Of a stretch of DNA of 64,000 nt, positions 12,448 through 24,117 are shown piece by piece. The notes beneath the pieces were generated by a model. The model searched no databases and was not told where the DNA came from. It worked only from the letters and a program-made list of their open reading frames with translations. Made by a program: the position numbers and the translations under genes. Positions within the stretch are counted from its first letter, which is position 1, and each line of letters starts with the position of its first letter. The DNA comes from Xestospongia bergquistia (lineage: Eukaryota > Porifera > Demospongiae > Haplosclerida > Petrosiidae), in NCBI GenBank assembly GCA_963965975.1, contig OZ014411.1, forward strand, positions 12,850,501 through 12,914,500, given 5' to 3'.

Positions 12448-12533
12448 CGATGACTTTCACTCATTAAGTGCCTTTCTAGATGAGATTTGAAGGGAAATCG
12501 GAGATCGCAAACATCACAACTATAACTCGCCAT
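12448..12533 (-). CDS. Zinc-finger-like start exon
   Basis: From ATG at 12,533 the minus strand reads MASYSCDVCDLRFPFKSHLE, then RHLMSESHR and a TGA. CxxC, 12 residues, H, 5 residues, H is the spacing of U1/matrin/JAZ-type C2H2 fingers, which often bind RNA or double-stranded RNA. No good donor precedes the stop, so this may be a truncated gene of about 28 residues or a first exon whose boundary I missed. It starts 111 bp from the divergent ATG at 12,645, so the two could share a promoter. The exons at 9.8-12.2 kb are on the same strand downstream, but I could not join them to it. Confidence 0.4.
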
Positions 12534-12644
12534 ATTGTGTGAGTTTTGGATATCAATTAAACTTTGTATTATTAATAAAATTTAATAATAATTAACAAAT
12601 AGTAATATTGGAATTAGCGCCATTTGGAGGGAAAATCTGTAGTA

Positions 12645-12884
12645 ATGTTTTCTAGTCTTTTAGGAGGTCAAAGTCAAGGTCAAGTGAGGACAATAAGATC
12701 ATCTCCTTATAAACGATCTACACCTAACATTCAGTTAGCCCAAGTACAAAGAATTTCAAGTAGCAACAGGAATACATCCGTCACTTTGAGTAGCCCAAGC
12801 AGACCTCGTCCATTTTTTCAAAAACTGACGAATGAGGTCAAAACTATTCACCAGAGAATATCTCTTATTTATGACCAACAATAA
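12645..12884 (+). pseudogene. Coiled-coil ORF1, block A copy, truncated
   Basis: This copy of the ORF at 19,345 starts at the same ATG (MFSSLLGGQSQGQVRTI). GAA is replaced by TAA after YDQQ, ending it at codon 80 of 120. The sequence downstream of the stop still matches but lacks ten bases near 12,964, so the end is also out of frame. It is the most decayed of the three copies. Confidence 0.6.
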
Positions 12885-13469
12885 CGTGCTGATGAGATGA
12901 TAAAAAGACTACAAAGAACTATTAAAGAACAAGAGAAAGGTCATTTAAAATTACAGACTACCTTAAGGAATATAACATTCATTATCATCTATTTATAAGT
13001 GAATTAGATAGGGTTCTTGGCAGATGATGGTCAACCATTTTGCTCAAATTTATCTTGAGAGTTAACTAACCAACAGATAAAGGTAATAATGAGAAAGGTT
13101 ACTGATTTTAGTCACTTTAGTTCACTATGTCAAAATAGGAAATATTGACTGCTACTGATATCACAGAAAGGTACATATCTAACAGTACAAAGGTATACAT
13201 TAAGCAAAAATTCACTGATTGGAAAAGTGATGAAAAATGAAGGGTAGTAGTTTCTTTAACATATTACATCAATGTAGGTATTTGGACAAAAAAACTAATA
13301 CAACTAATTCTCAATATACAACCAAAGAATTTGTTACAAGGTTCTTAGCAATATTGAAAGTAGACTTTAGAAGGATATTGCAAAAGTCTTGCTATTCTTG
13401 TGAGTGTATTATTTGATTAATATGTAATCATATACTTTAATGTAGAGAAAGTTTTGTCATACAGAGAAC

Positions 13470-13706
13470 ATGGCAAATAAAGAGACTTATATCAAATTCA
13501 GAGAGTGGTTGAAAACTAATTACACAGACAGCATTCCCTCTGATTATGAATAGCAGACAATCTTAGATGAAGACAACAGATTTGACTATCACTCACAATT
13601 TGAGTGGATTGCCAGTGAAATTCAAGAGGAAATTGTTTACAATTCTCCATACCAGAAAGATGTAGAGAAGTCTTCACTGAATTTGATGGGGAACCACACT
13701 AGTTAG
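13470..13706 (+). pseudogene. ORF2, block A copy, nonsense-containing
   Basis: It has the same 237-bp frame as the copy at 20,179, but the TGG in DYEWQ is TAG here. The same TAG is found in block C. The remainder is in frame to the shared stop. Confidence 0.6.
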
Positions 13707-14000
13707 CCTGCTTAATTACTATCATTGCTCATTTAACCCAACCTATTTAACCACTGCTATTAATATTCATAATATTAATCTTATCATTTATCATATTAGA
13801 TACAAAATATCCAATATTGAAACTTGTTTGCATTTGATATTGTAATCACTTATTTGGTATTTGTTAATCACTGTCAGGAAATAATATTTTCTATACAGAA
13901 TAATCACTGTCTTCTTTTTTTGATGATAGTTGCTCAGTACCAGTGCTTGAATACCACTACTTTCAATGAAAAACAATTTAACTAAGTCAAGGTATCATAC

Positions 14001-14059
14001 CTTTTGCAAACAGAACAAGGATGTCTCTTTTCTTTCTTTTTTGTAAATTTCTGTGACAT
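14001..14059 (-). CDS. Possible start exon with CxxC, block A
   Basis: ATG at 14,059 opens MSQKFTKKKEKRHPCSVCK and meets a GTATGA donor after 59 bp. The basic start followed by CxxC suggests the front of a zinc finger that would be completed by a further exon, which I could not find. In blocks B and C the ATG is ATA (near 20,766 and 23,052), so only block A could start here. Confidence 0.3.
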
Positions 14060-15409
14060 TTTAAAATTAATTCATTAAATTAATCTTACTAGTAACACTA
14101 TGGATGGTCTGAAATACACTCTATAACAGTAATTAAAGTAGTAATTATAATCACAAATAGATTATCTATTTATCTTCAATACTATTATTGGCTGCCATAT
14201 TTTCTAATAAAAGTGATATTTAAATTTCCATCATGTATCAATAGTGGAATGACTCCATGGATCATCATTGCAGGTCACATCTGCTACAACATCAAAATGC
14301 AATACTGTTAAAGTTATTGATTTTCATCTAAGATGATACAACACTGTAGCACATTGTTGAATTAATATTATATTTAATTCAGGATTGACTCAGCTTGTAA
14401 ATTTTTGGCTGTGTAATTTAAATAAGTATACCTAAAAACCAAATGACACAACATAGTGTCTAATTGCAGAAATGTACAAGTTAATAGTTTTATTAACATT
14501 AGTAAGCTCATCTTTCAGTAATTTTATCTTCTCTTCTCTTTGGACTATCTTTTGTCTTTAGCTTTGTCTAATCTTTCTTGTAGCTGTAGAATAATGACTT
14601 CAGTACAAGCTTGACACAAGCACAGTGACACTTCAAATTGGAATGGTTGCAGAGCCAAACTCACCTAGTTAGCCTTGAGTTGTTTTCATTGAGACGGTCT
14701 AGTTACTAGTCTGACACCTCTGTCAGATGCATCAGTCTAAAGAGTAAATTATCTTGAGAAATCAGTCTAAAGAGTAAATTGTCTTGAGAGGTCCATTGTG
14801 GTCATGTGATAACATGGTTTCTCCTAACTCCTTATCAAGAACATCTAAAGATCTCTGCTCCATCTATAATAAATAGATACACAAAGTAAAATGGATACAT
14901 AAAAAAAGGAAAATAGACACACAATAATATAATGGATGGACACTTTTGTCTTAGTTCCATAAACAGGTGTAAGGATATATTAATACAAATGATAATTAGA
15001 TCTAAAATATGATAATTATTATATTACAGATATAATCTATTTTATAATAACATACCTCTTGTTTTACTAAAGAATCATTGACATATCTAACAAAATAATG
15101 ACATAATATTTATCTGGACTCCTCCTTTACTCAAATATATATCTATATAAGACCACACCCAATAAATTAGAGAAAAACGATCAATAGTTTTCTTACAAAT
15201 TTCAACTTGAGTGTATCAACATCACTTACTGTCTGAGCAAATATCATGCACATGAAGCACATGAGGTCACATGACGGTTACTATAGCAACAAACTAATGA
15301 TTTACAGAGAATCCAAAATAAATTCAACAAATGCATGTTTTGTTATTCAGTTGAAGGATGTTTCTTGTAATGTATACCTAAAAATATAATACATACATAA
15401 TAGTGTACT

Positions 15410-15930
15410 ATAACTAATACTTAAATATTTTTAGTAGAGAGTAAAAATTTTAGTTAACTATAACTAAAACTATAACTAATATTTTTTTTCAAATGTTACT
15501 ATAACTATAACTAAACTAATATTAAAACTTTCCTTTGAAGTATAACTAATACTAAATTAAATAGCCTCAATTATATTAGTTATTAACCACATAAAATGTG
15601 TAAAGCATTTAGCATAATTATCATGTTAAGTAGTACACGTCTGAGTTGTTTGTACATTTAACCTTCCATGCATGACTGATTTTGTAGTTATTATAGCTTA
15701 TCTAGAAAGCATGGCTACAGCTAGTATAGCAGCTGGTCCTGGTTGGCCAAAATAAATCACCATTAAATAACTAAGTACAAACGTCTTTCAACTTAAAACT
15801 ACTGTTAAACATAACTATAACTAATACTAAAACTAAATTAAGTTTTACATTAATACTATAACTAATACTAAAACTAAAAATAAATTTTACCTTTTACAAT
15901 TACTAAACTAAAACTAAAACACCTTATGTC
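15410..15930. repeat. Degenerate CTAAAACTAATA-type tandem repeat
   Basis: Two patches of short degenerate units such as ACTATAACTAATA are separated by unique sequence. The inverted partner lies at about 21,780-21,930 and is shorter. Confidence 0.7.
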
Positions 15931-16240
15931 TACTAAAACAACACTGATACATAATATGATTTTAATAATTAACTTTGTTTTATAAAATTAAATCTACAGA
16001 GTCTCTTAGCAAATTCCACTACTAAGAAACCTCCACATATACAAAGTGTACATGTTTTATAAACGAGTCATTCCCAAAATGTCTAATCCCATAATGTCTA
16101 ACAGGTGATAACTGAGGTTTTAATATAACAAGACTTTCTGCAATTAGACACTGTGTTGTTTCATTCAGATTTTAGATATACTTTTTCAGATTAGATAGCT
16201 AATTACAATCAATTCATTATCACTCAGTTATCATCTGTTA

Positions 16241-16612
16241 GACACTATGGGATTAGACATTATGGGATTACACATTATGGAATTAGACATTTAAGAGATT
16301 AGATATTATGGAATTAGACATTATGGAAGTAGACATTATGGGAGTAGACATTATGGGATTAGACATTATGGAAGTAGACATTATGGGAGTAGACATTATG
16401 GGATTAGACATTATGGGATTACACATTATGGGATTAGACATTATGAGATTAGACATTATGGGATTAGACATTATGGAATTAGACATTATGGGAGTAGACA
16501 TTATGGGATTAGACATTATGGAAGTAGACGTTATGGGATTAGACATTTATGAGATTAGATATTACTGGATTAGACATTATGGGAGTAAACATTTATTAGA
16601 TTAGACATTAGA
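16241..16612. repeat. 15-bp minisatellite, about 24 units
   Basis: The unit is ATTAGACATTATGGG with variation at GGA/GAA/GAG. The period of 15 leaves both strands open (MGLDI-type and MSNPI-type pentapeptides). The inverted partner at about 21,385-21,480 has only about six recognisable units, so the array has expanded or contracted since duplication. Confidence 0.85.
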
Positions 16613-17431
16613 TATTTCAGGACGTTTCCTTATAAACTATATCATGTCCTTACCATACATATCAACATCAAGGTTTAACAAAAGATTCAAGTTTAAAACA
16701 AAAGTCATATTGACTGGAACTAAAACAGATGTTGTCTAGCAGTGGAGAGGTGACTAAACCTTCTAATGACTCGAAGTATAAGCTAATAAAATATATTAAT
16801 AACAGGAGTCATCTCATAAATTTACTAACTTTAATTAACAAAGTGATTATTTCCTCCAAAGTATATTTGAGTTTACAATAAACATTAAGAGGAGGTATAT
16901 CAATATCAGTCTACACAACAATATATCATATACTAGGAACCTATAGACTTACAAAGAAGGCTTCTTTGTGAGAATATAGGCTCCTTCACATAAACATACC
17001 ACTTTTATTAATACATATTGTAATAGCTAACATCTCTTGTATAACATGTTTTAATAGTCTCTCTGTATTCATCATAACCTGATAATATATTATTAGAATA
17101 TATTAATAGAAGTGACTGACTCCTTATGATGCATCTATTATTATTATCACACAATACAGAGATGATAACCTGCTTCACCTCATCAGAAAAGTTTACATGA
17201 CCTATAAATGACAAGTCATGTGACTATTACATTAACAACATGTTCATCAGGTGACTATGACATGCAAATACAAATTAATACAGTGATAATTAATCTGTTG
17301 ATATTAATATTAGCATTAATAGCAGATCATCACATAGTTAGAGAGCATTATATTGACCATGACATGATTATATAAATAACCACTCCTACTGACCTGGAGT
17401 GTCATATACATTGATGAGACATGACTTGTCT

Positions 17432-17531
17432 TTAGAATCAAGTGGAACTAATGAGGGGCATACACTTTATACTAACTCCATGCTAGAAATTATATGTTAA
17501 TTATTGAGTGGGTGGTATCTGAAATACTAAC
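17432..17531. repeat. ~100-bp direct repeat bracketing the palindrome, left copy
   Basis: It begins TTAGAATCAAGTGGAACTAA and ends ATCTGAAATACTAAC. It is in the same orientation as 26,426-26,527, although the sequence between the two copies is an inverted repeat. Confidence 0.75.
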
Positions 17532-17887
17532 TATCATTAAAACGGCTGCTGGATCTACGCGATACAACAATACTCGCTCGTCCAATTTAACTTACTAGCT
17601 ATCTTGTATGCTTGCAAACAAGAGGCTTATAAAGAGCGTAGGAGCATGTTCCGAGCATGCGCATTAGAAATTCACTTTATGTTAAAAAGTAGTAGTGGGG
17701 ACGTAAAGGGTTAACATAATGATAATATTGTCACGAAACGTTTTATCCTAGGACAAAACAATTCAACCGTTCTTTTGAAATTTTTGGTTCTTTGTTGTAA
17801 ATTTTTGTCCTACCAGACCAAAATGGCTAATTCCAATTGTACTAACCTTAGAAGAATGCAGTAGAGTCACAAACAATGTTTGTATAA

Positions 17888-18052
17888 TATCCAGGAAAGT
17901 GTCATAGAAAGCTGTTGACTGCAGTAACGTGTTACTTTGAAAGAAGAGCTAAGAAGAAGGGCAGAGGCAGAGAGAGAGATGACTTTGATCTGTTATATAA
18001 AGTTTACCTGTATATTGTGGAAAAAACATTTAGAAGAATACACTGGTACTAG
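17888..18052 (+). CDS. Short exon-like frame, basic then hydrophobic
   Basis: The frame includes LLTAVTCYFERRAKKKGRGR and then DDFDLLYKVYLYIVEKTFRR before TAG at 18,050. It looks more protein-like than the surroundings (KKKGRGRERDDFD). No ATG lies in the frame, so it would have to be a spliced 3' exon. In arm C an extra T after TTACTTT introduces a stop. Upstream at 17,640-17,665 there is a GAGCATGCGCATT promoter-like motif. Family unknown. Confidence 0.25.
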   Translation, partial: YPGKCHRKLLTAVTCYFERRAKKKGRGRERDDFDLLYKVYLYIVEKTFRRIHWY

Positions 18053-18624
18053 AAATAGACAAATAATGACAAAGACAAGGTTATCCTAGCTGCATGGAGC
18101 ATTACCACTCACTTCAAACTATTAAACACTTTTTATATCCATCAACCTATTTTTATAGTTCTTTTTATTAGTGGTGAATTATAGCAGAGCCTATAGAAAA
18201 TCTACTTGACTATAGTATTGTTCAAAAGGATGCTCAGTCTCATCAGCTATAGCAATGGTGATTATGTATAGTTATAGTAATAGTGCCAGCAGCTATATAC
18301 CAAGCAAGGAGGTACTCAAATGATTACCATTTTAACCATAACTAAGATTTGTAATATCATGTCTTAATTTTTTAAACATATTGTCAATACGAAAATTTGA
18401 ATACATCTAATAAACCAATCAAACTTGTTAAACCAGTTAAATAATTATTATCTGATAAATTGATGCTATGCTTTGTAATACCAATTGCATGTTTCATGTA
18501 TGCCATACAACTTAAAGGAAGTTCGTGGAATGTTCTCTATAAAACACTGATCAGTTATACCAACATTCCTTCCCAGTGGTTATTTAGATTTCATTAAAAA
18601 AGTTAAGATTTACAAAAAAAACAT

Positions 18625-18970
18625 GTTGTGTTGCCCAAACGATTCCTACTCGCTCACCCACTCAGGCTTCCACTTAGGCTCCAGGATTCTCTGCTATTGC
18701 TAGCTGGGACCGCCACCTGGCTTGGTAACCCTCGTCTTCGCGAGGTAATCCTGGCTGGAGCATCGCCCTAACTTAAAACCAGCCGTACGGGATTCCAGCT
18801 CTTAGGGAATGTCACATTCAGGAACCGGGAACCACAAATACACCAGCCTCTTCTCGTTTAAAGGGAGACTACCAGCCCTATCCTAGTCGGCCTTTCGGAT
18901 ACTCCGTAGAGTATGCTGGTAACCATCTCAGAGGTCTGATGCATTGCAGAACGCTGGCCCACAACACAAC
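18625..18970 (-). ncRNA. Candidate structured RNA, arm B copy
   Basis: This is the inverted copy of 25,026-25,371: exactly the same length (346 nt), with about four substitutions and no indels that I can find. On the minus strand a TATAAAAGG box lies at 18,993-19,001 and a T8 run at 18,614-18,621. One substitution turns a G-C pair of the CCTCGC/GCGAGG hairpin into an A-C mismatch, so this copy may be the weaker one. Confidence 0.45.
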
Positions 18971-19344
18971 CTATCCAAGGTTGTTTTCGTTTCCTTTTAT
19001 ATGTACTGCAGATTTTGTCTTCATGCTCTTGTGGGGCGCAACTACATAATGGTTATTGAATCGTCATACTGAAAATTTGTTTTGTTTTAAGAGTTTTGCA
19101 TAATTTGGAGGGACACACCTACAATATCCAATATTCACTATCAACAATGGGACACAGCTTAATGTAATACAAGTTTCATCTTGCATACAAAATCAAAAGT
19201 CAACAGAAAACTGCTGATAGTTAGTAAAATATAAAACGTTTTATATTTAATATCAATTAAACTTTGTACTATTAATAAAATTTAATAATAATTAACAGAT
19301 AGTAATATTGGAATTAGCGCCATTTGGAGGGAAAATCTGTAGTA

Positions 19345-19704
19345 ATGTTTTCTAGTCTTTTAGGAGGTCAAAGTCAAGGTCAAGTGAGGACAATAAGATC
19401 ATCTCCTTATAAACGATCTACACCTAACATTCAGTTAGCCCAAGTACAAAGAATTTCAAGTAGCAACAGGAATACATCCGTCACTTTGAGTAGCACCAGC
19501 AGATCTCATCCATTTTTTCAAAAACTGACGGATGAGGTCAAAACTATTCACCAGAGAATATATCTTATTTATGACCAACAAGAACGTGCTGATGAGATGA
19601 TAAAAAGACTACAAAGAACTATTAAAGAACAAGAGAAAGGTCATTTAAAATTACAGACTACCCACATCAGGTTAAGGAATATAATATCATCTATTTATAA
19701 GTGA
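19345..19704 (+). CDS. Coiled-coil ORF1, block B copy, intact
   Basis: A 119-residue single-exon ORF. An in-frame TTG lies seven codons upstream, but the ATG at 19,345 is the first standard start. The N-terminal half is rich in S, Q, R and T (MFSSLLGGQSQGQVRTIRSS). The C-terminal half from about residue 60 (FFQKLTDEV) is predicted helical and coiled-coil by eye, with QQERADEMIKRLQRTIKEQE, ending ISSIYK. Its copies are at 24,118-24,477 (intact) and 12,645 (truncated). Two of three copies have stayed open through duplication, which supports a real protein. I do not recognise the family. It is followed 475 bp downstream by ORF2 on the same strand. Confidence 0.55.
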   Translation: MFSSLLGGQSQGQVRTIRSSPYKRSTPNIQLAQVQRISSSNRNTSVTLSSTSRSHPFFQKLTDEVKTIHQRIYLIYDQQERADEMIKRLQRTIKEQEKGHLKLQTTHIRLRNIISSIYK

Positions 19705-20178
19705 ATTAGATAGGGTTCTTGGCAGATGATGGTCAACCATTTTGCTCAAATTTATCTTGAGAGTTAACTAACCAACATATAAAGGTAATAATGAGAAAGG
19801 TTACTGATTTTAGTCACTTTAGTTCACTATATCAAAATAGGAAATATTGACTGCTACTGATATCACAGAAAGATACATATCTAACAGTACAAAGGTATAC
19901 ATAAAGCAAAAATTCACTGATTGGAAAAGTGATGAAAAATGAAGGGTAGCATATATAGTAGTTTCTTTAACATATTACATCAATGTAGGTATTTGGACAA
20001 AAACCTAATACAACTAATTCTCAATATACAACCAAAGAATTTGTCACATGGTTCTAGCAATATTGAAAGTAGACTTTAGAAGGATATTGCAAAAGTCTTG
20101 CTATTCTTGTGAGTGTATTGTCTGATTAATATGTAATCATATACCTTAATGTAGAGAAAGTTTTGTCATACAGAGAAC

Positions 20179-20415
20179 ATGGCAAATAAAGACACTTATA
20201 TCAAATTCAGAGAGTGGTTGAAAACTATTTACACAGACAGCATTCCCTCTGATTATGAATGGCAGACAATTATAGATGAAGACAACAGATTTGACCATCA
20301 CTCACAATTTGAGTGGATTGCCAGTGAAATTCAAGAGGAAATTGTTTACAATTCTCCATACCAGAAAGATGTAGAGAAGTCTTCATTGAATTTGTTGGGG
20401 AACCACACTAGTTAG
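20179..20415 (+). CDS. ORF2, block B copy, intact 78 residues
   Basis: It starts MANKDTYIKFREWLKTIYTD and continues SIPSDYEWQTI, then an acidic helical stretch (WIASEIQEEI), ending LLGNHTS. The WLKxIYxDxIPxxYE pattern slightly resembles the N-terminus of the augmin subunit HAUS1, but the similarity is short and I give it little weight. Blocks A and C have TAG in place of the TGG of DYEWQ, so only this copy is open. It could be a first exon, but no donor was identified before the stop. Confidence 0.5.
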   Translation: MANKDTYIKFREWLKTIYTDSIPSDYEWQTIIDEDNRFDHHSQFEWIASEIQEEIVYNSPYQKDVEKSSLNLLGNHTS

Positions 20416-20812
20416 CCTGCCTAATTACTATCATTGCTCATTTAACCCAACCTATTTAACCACTGCTATTAATATTCATAATATTAATCTTATCATTTAT
20501 CATATTAGATGCAAAATATGCAATATTGAAACTTGTTTGCATTTGATATTGTAATCACTTATTTGGTATTTGTTAATCACTGTCAGGAAATAATATTTTC
20601 TATACAGAATAATCACTGTCTTCTTTTTTTGAATGATAGTTGCTCAGTACCAGTGCTTGAATACCACTACTTTCAATGAAAAACAATTTAACTAAGTCAA
20701 GGTATCATACCTTTTGCAAACAGAACAAGGATGTCTCTTTTCTTTCTTTTTTGTAAATTTCTGTGATATTTTAAAATTAATTCATTAAATTAATCTTACT
20801 AGTAACACTATG

Positions 20813-21020
20813 GATGCCACTGTTGTTTCTGGTCGCTAACTAGATACTTTGATAGGGTCAATGAACTACTACCATTATAAATAAAAAAAGCTGTTTTCTT
20901 CAACTCTGTATGGTAACAGTTATCAATATAATTAAATGAACTATAGTATATACCTGAATATCCATCCATCTTTGATTTCATAATGAAACTGACTATGTTT
21001 TTGTGGGGGTGGTAAGTCTG
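20813..21020 (-). CDS. Two small exons of an unknown minus-strand gene, block B
   Basis: An upstream piece (about 20,955-21,020) reads LPPPQKHSQFHYEIKDGWIF and reaches a GTATAT donor. The downstream piece reads TELKKTAFFIYNGSSSLTLS, then KYLVSDQKQQWHP, and stops at 20,813. The inverted partner at about 22,805-23,015 has small changes (V for A, S for T) and keeps the frame. It looks like the 3' end of a gene whose front lies in the palindrome centre or has been lost. Family unknown. Confidence 0.35.
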
Positions 21021-21163
21021 ATTGCTGTGTACTTCAAGGAATAAATAATATATAACCAAACACTTCATGTAATTTACTTAAGAATGGTCTGGGCATTAGT
21101 AGAGAGCTAAGATAGTGGTTATTGACTACTAGTGCTGCTGCAATTAATATACAATTAATCATG

Positions 21164-22669
21164 AGATGACCCCTGTTATTAATATATTTCATTAGCTTAT
21201 ACTCAGAGTCATTAGAAGCTTTAGTCACCTCTCCACTGCTAGACAACATCTGTTTTAGTTCCAGTCAATATGACTTTTGTTTTAAACTTGAATCTTTTGT
21301 TAAACCTTTATGTTGATATGTATTGTAAGGACATGATATAGTTTATAAGGAAACGTCCTGAAATGTCTAATGTCTAATCTAATAAATATCTACTTTCATA
21401 TTGTCTAATCCAGTAATATCTAATCTCATAAATGTCTACTCCCATAATGTCTACTCTCATAATGTTTAATCCCAAAATGTCTAACAGATGATAACTGAGT
21501 GATAATGAATTGATTGTAATTAGCTATCTAATCTGAAAAAGTATATCTAGAATCTGAATGAAACAAGACAGTGTCTAATTGCAGAAACTCTTGTTATATT
21601 AAAACCTCAGTTATCACCTGTTAGACATTATGGGATTAGATATTTTGGGAATGACTCGTTTATAAGACATGTACACTTTGTATATGTGGAGGTTTCTTAG
21701 TAGTGGAATTTGCTAAGAGACTCTGTAGATTTAATTTTATAAAACAAAGTTATTTATTAAAATCATATTATGTATCAGTGTTGTTTTAGTAGACATAAGG
21801 TGTTTTAGTTTTAGTTTAGTTATTGTAAAAGGTAAAATTTATTTTTAGTTTTAGTATTAGTTATAGTATTAATGTAAAACTTAATTTAGTTTTAGTATTA
21901 TAGTTATGTTTAACAGTAGTTTTTAGTTGAAAGATGTTTGTACTTAGTTATTCAATGGTTATTTATTTTGGCCAACCAGGACCAGCTGCTATAGTCATTA
22001 TTCTACAGCTACAGGAAAGATTAGACAAAGCTAAAGACAAAAGATAGTCCAAAGAGAAGAGAAGATAAAATTACTGAAAGATGAGCTTACTAATGGTAAT
22101 AAAACTATTAACTTGTACATTTCTGCAATTAGACACTATGTTGTGTCATTTGGTTTTTAGGTATACTTATTGAAATTACACAGCCAAAAATTTACAAGCT
22201 GAGTCAATCCTGTATTAAATATAATATTAATTCAACAATGTGCTACAGTATTGTATCATCTTGGATGGAAATCAATAACTTTAACAGTAATGCATTTTGA
22301 TGTTGTAGCAGATGTGACCTGCAAAGATGATCCATTGAGTCTTTCCACTATTGATACATGATGGAAAAGAAATTTAAATATCACTTTTATTAGAAAATAT
22401 GGCAGCCAATAATAGTATTGAAGATAAATAGATAATCTATTTGTGATTATAATTACTACTTTAATTACTGTTATAGAGTGTATTTCAGACTTAAGTAAGC
22501 TTTAAAAAATTACAAAGGACATTCTTGAAAAAGTAGACTTGTAAGAATCATTTTTCTCTGTAAATATATTTTAAAGAGATGACATTGTTTGTAACTCTTT
22601 TAGGTTAGAATCAAGACTTGTATCATGTAAAAATAGGTATATTTAATAAGCTATATAAACTTACCTAAT
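21164..22669. repeat. Palindrome spacer, inverted copy of block A's second half
   Basis: 21,164-22,492 is an inverted, shortened version of 14,113-16,822 (minisatellites contracted). 22,493-22,669 is unmatched. No intact gene. The open frame at 21,034-21,249 lies across the junction and is not supported. Confidence 0.75.
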
Positions 22670-22804
22670 GATTAATTGTATATTAATTGCAGCAGTACTA
22701 GTATTCAATAACCACTATCTGAGCTCTCTACTAATGCCCAGACCATTCTTAAGTAAATTACATGAAGTGTTTGGTTATATATTATTTATTCCTTGAAGTA
22801 CACA

Positions 22805-23015
22805 GCAATCAGACCTACCACCCCCACAAAAACATAGTTTCATTATGAAATCAAAGATGGATGGATATTCAGGTATATACTATAGTTCATTTAATTATAT
22901 TGATAGCTGTTACCATACAGAGTTGAAGAAAACAGTTTTTTTTTATAATGGTAGTAGTTCATTGACCCTATCAAAGTATCTAGTCAGTGACCAGAAACAA
23001 CAGTGGCATCCATAG
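22805..23015 (+). CDS. Two small exons of an unknown gene, arm C copy
   Basis: Inverted partner of 20,813-21,020. The terminal piece reads ELKKTVFFYNGSSSLTLSKY-like sequence and ends QQWHP followed by TAG at 23,013. A run of T's near 22,938 differs in length from arm B, so the frame near the start of the last piece should be checked. Confidence 0.3.
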
Positions 23016-23406
23016 TGTTACTAGTAAGATTAATTTAATGAATTAATTTTAAAATATCACAGAAATTTACAAAAAAGAAAGAAAAGAGACATCCTTGTTC
23101 TGTTTGCAAAAGGTATGATACCTTGACTTAGTTAAATTGTTTTTCATTGAAAGTAGTGGTATTCAAGCACTGGTACTGAGCAACTATCATCAAAAAAAGA
23201 AGACAGTGATTATTCTGTATAGAAAATATTATTTCCTGACAGTGATTAACAAATACCAAATAAGTGATTACAATATCAAATGCAAACAAGTTTCAATATT
23301 GGATATTTTGTATCTAATATGATAAATGATAAGATTAATATTATGAATATTAATAGCAGTGGTTAAATAGGTTGGGTTAAATGAGCAATGATAGTAATTA
23401 GGCAGG

Positions 23407-23643
23407 CTAACTAGTGTGGTTCCCCATCAAATTCAGTGAAGACTTCTCTACATCTTTCTGATATGGAGAATTGTAAACAATTTCCTCTTGAATTTCCATG
23501 TCATTCCACTCAAATTGTGAGTGATGGTCAAATCTGTTGTCTTCTTCTAAGATTGTCTGCTATTCATAATCAGAGGGAATGCTGTCTTTGTAATTAGTTT
23601 TCAACTACTCTCTGAATTTGATATAAGTCTCTTTATTTGCCAT
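23407..23643 (-). pseudogene. ORF2, arm C copy, nonsense-containing
   Basis: Same length and start as the intact copy at 20,179. It carries the TAG that block A also has, plus a substitution giving NYKD instead of IYTD. The stop near codon 28 makes it non-functional as a single-exon protein. Confidence 0.6.
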
Positions 23644-24117
23644 GTTCTCTGTATGACAAAACTTTCTCTACATTAAAGTATATGATTACATATTAATCAA
23701 ACAATACACTCACAAGAATAGCAAGACTTTAGCAAATTCCTTCTAAAGTCTACTTTCAATATTGCTAGAACCATGTGACAAATTCTTTGGTTGTATATTG
23801 AGAATTAGTTGTATTAGGTTTTTGTCCAAATACCTACATTGATGTAATATGTTAAAGAAACTACTATATATGCTACCCTTCATTTTTCATCACTTTTCCA
23901 ATCAGTGAATTTTTGCTTTATGTATACCTTTGTACTGTTAGATATGTATCTTTCTGTGATATCAGTAGCAGTCAATATTTCCTATTTTGATATAGTGAAC
24001 TAAAGTGACTAAAATCAGTAACCTTTCTCATTATTACCTTTATATGTTGGTTAGTTAACTCTCAAGATAAATTTGAGCAAAATGGTTGACCATCATCTGC
24101 CAAGAACCCTATCTAAT

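Larger units (their letters stand above)
12545..16822. repeat. Segmental duplication block A
   Basis: Positions 12,545-14,112 match 19,245-20,815 directly (block B) and 23,030-24,540 inverted (block C). Positions 14,113-16,822 match 21,164-22,492 inverted. Block A differs by indels, a longer 15-bp minisatellite and a premature stop in each ORF it carries. Confidence 0.85.
14113..17430. other. Non-coding part of block A and flank
   Basis: It holds an eroded coiled-coil-like segment on the minus strand near 14,520-14,590 (LQERLDKAKDKR in the inverted copy at 22,009, followed by stops). It also has a CTAAAACTAATA-rich stretch and a 15-bp minisatellite. No intact gene was found. From 16,823 to 17,430 nothing is recognisable. 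Confidence 0.5.
17582..21163. repeat. Palindrome arm B
   Basis: The reverse complement matches 22,670-26,418 with few differences, over more than 3.5 kb. It contains an exon-like frame (17,888-18,052), the GC-rich 346-nt element, ORF1, ORF2 and a minus-strand exon pair. Arm C has an extra ~170 bp near 24,781-24,950. Confidence 0.88.

Noticed and set aside
16283-16604. Long open frames on both strands with pentapeptide repeats
   Set aside because: They are produced by a 15-bp minisatellite whose period is a multiple of three. No start context, splice sites or copy with a matching frame elsewhere.
23137-23322. 61-codon frame present in arm C (plus) and block A (minus strand, 13,791-13,976)
   Set aside because: Arm B has a one-base insertion that breaks it, there is no coding-like pattern, and it lies between ORF2 and the CxxC exon in what looks like intergenic DNA.
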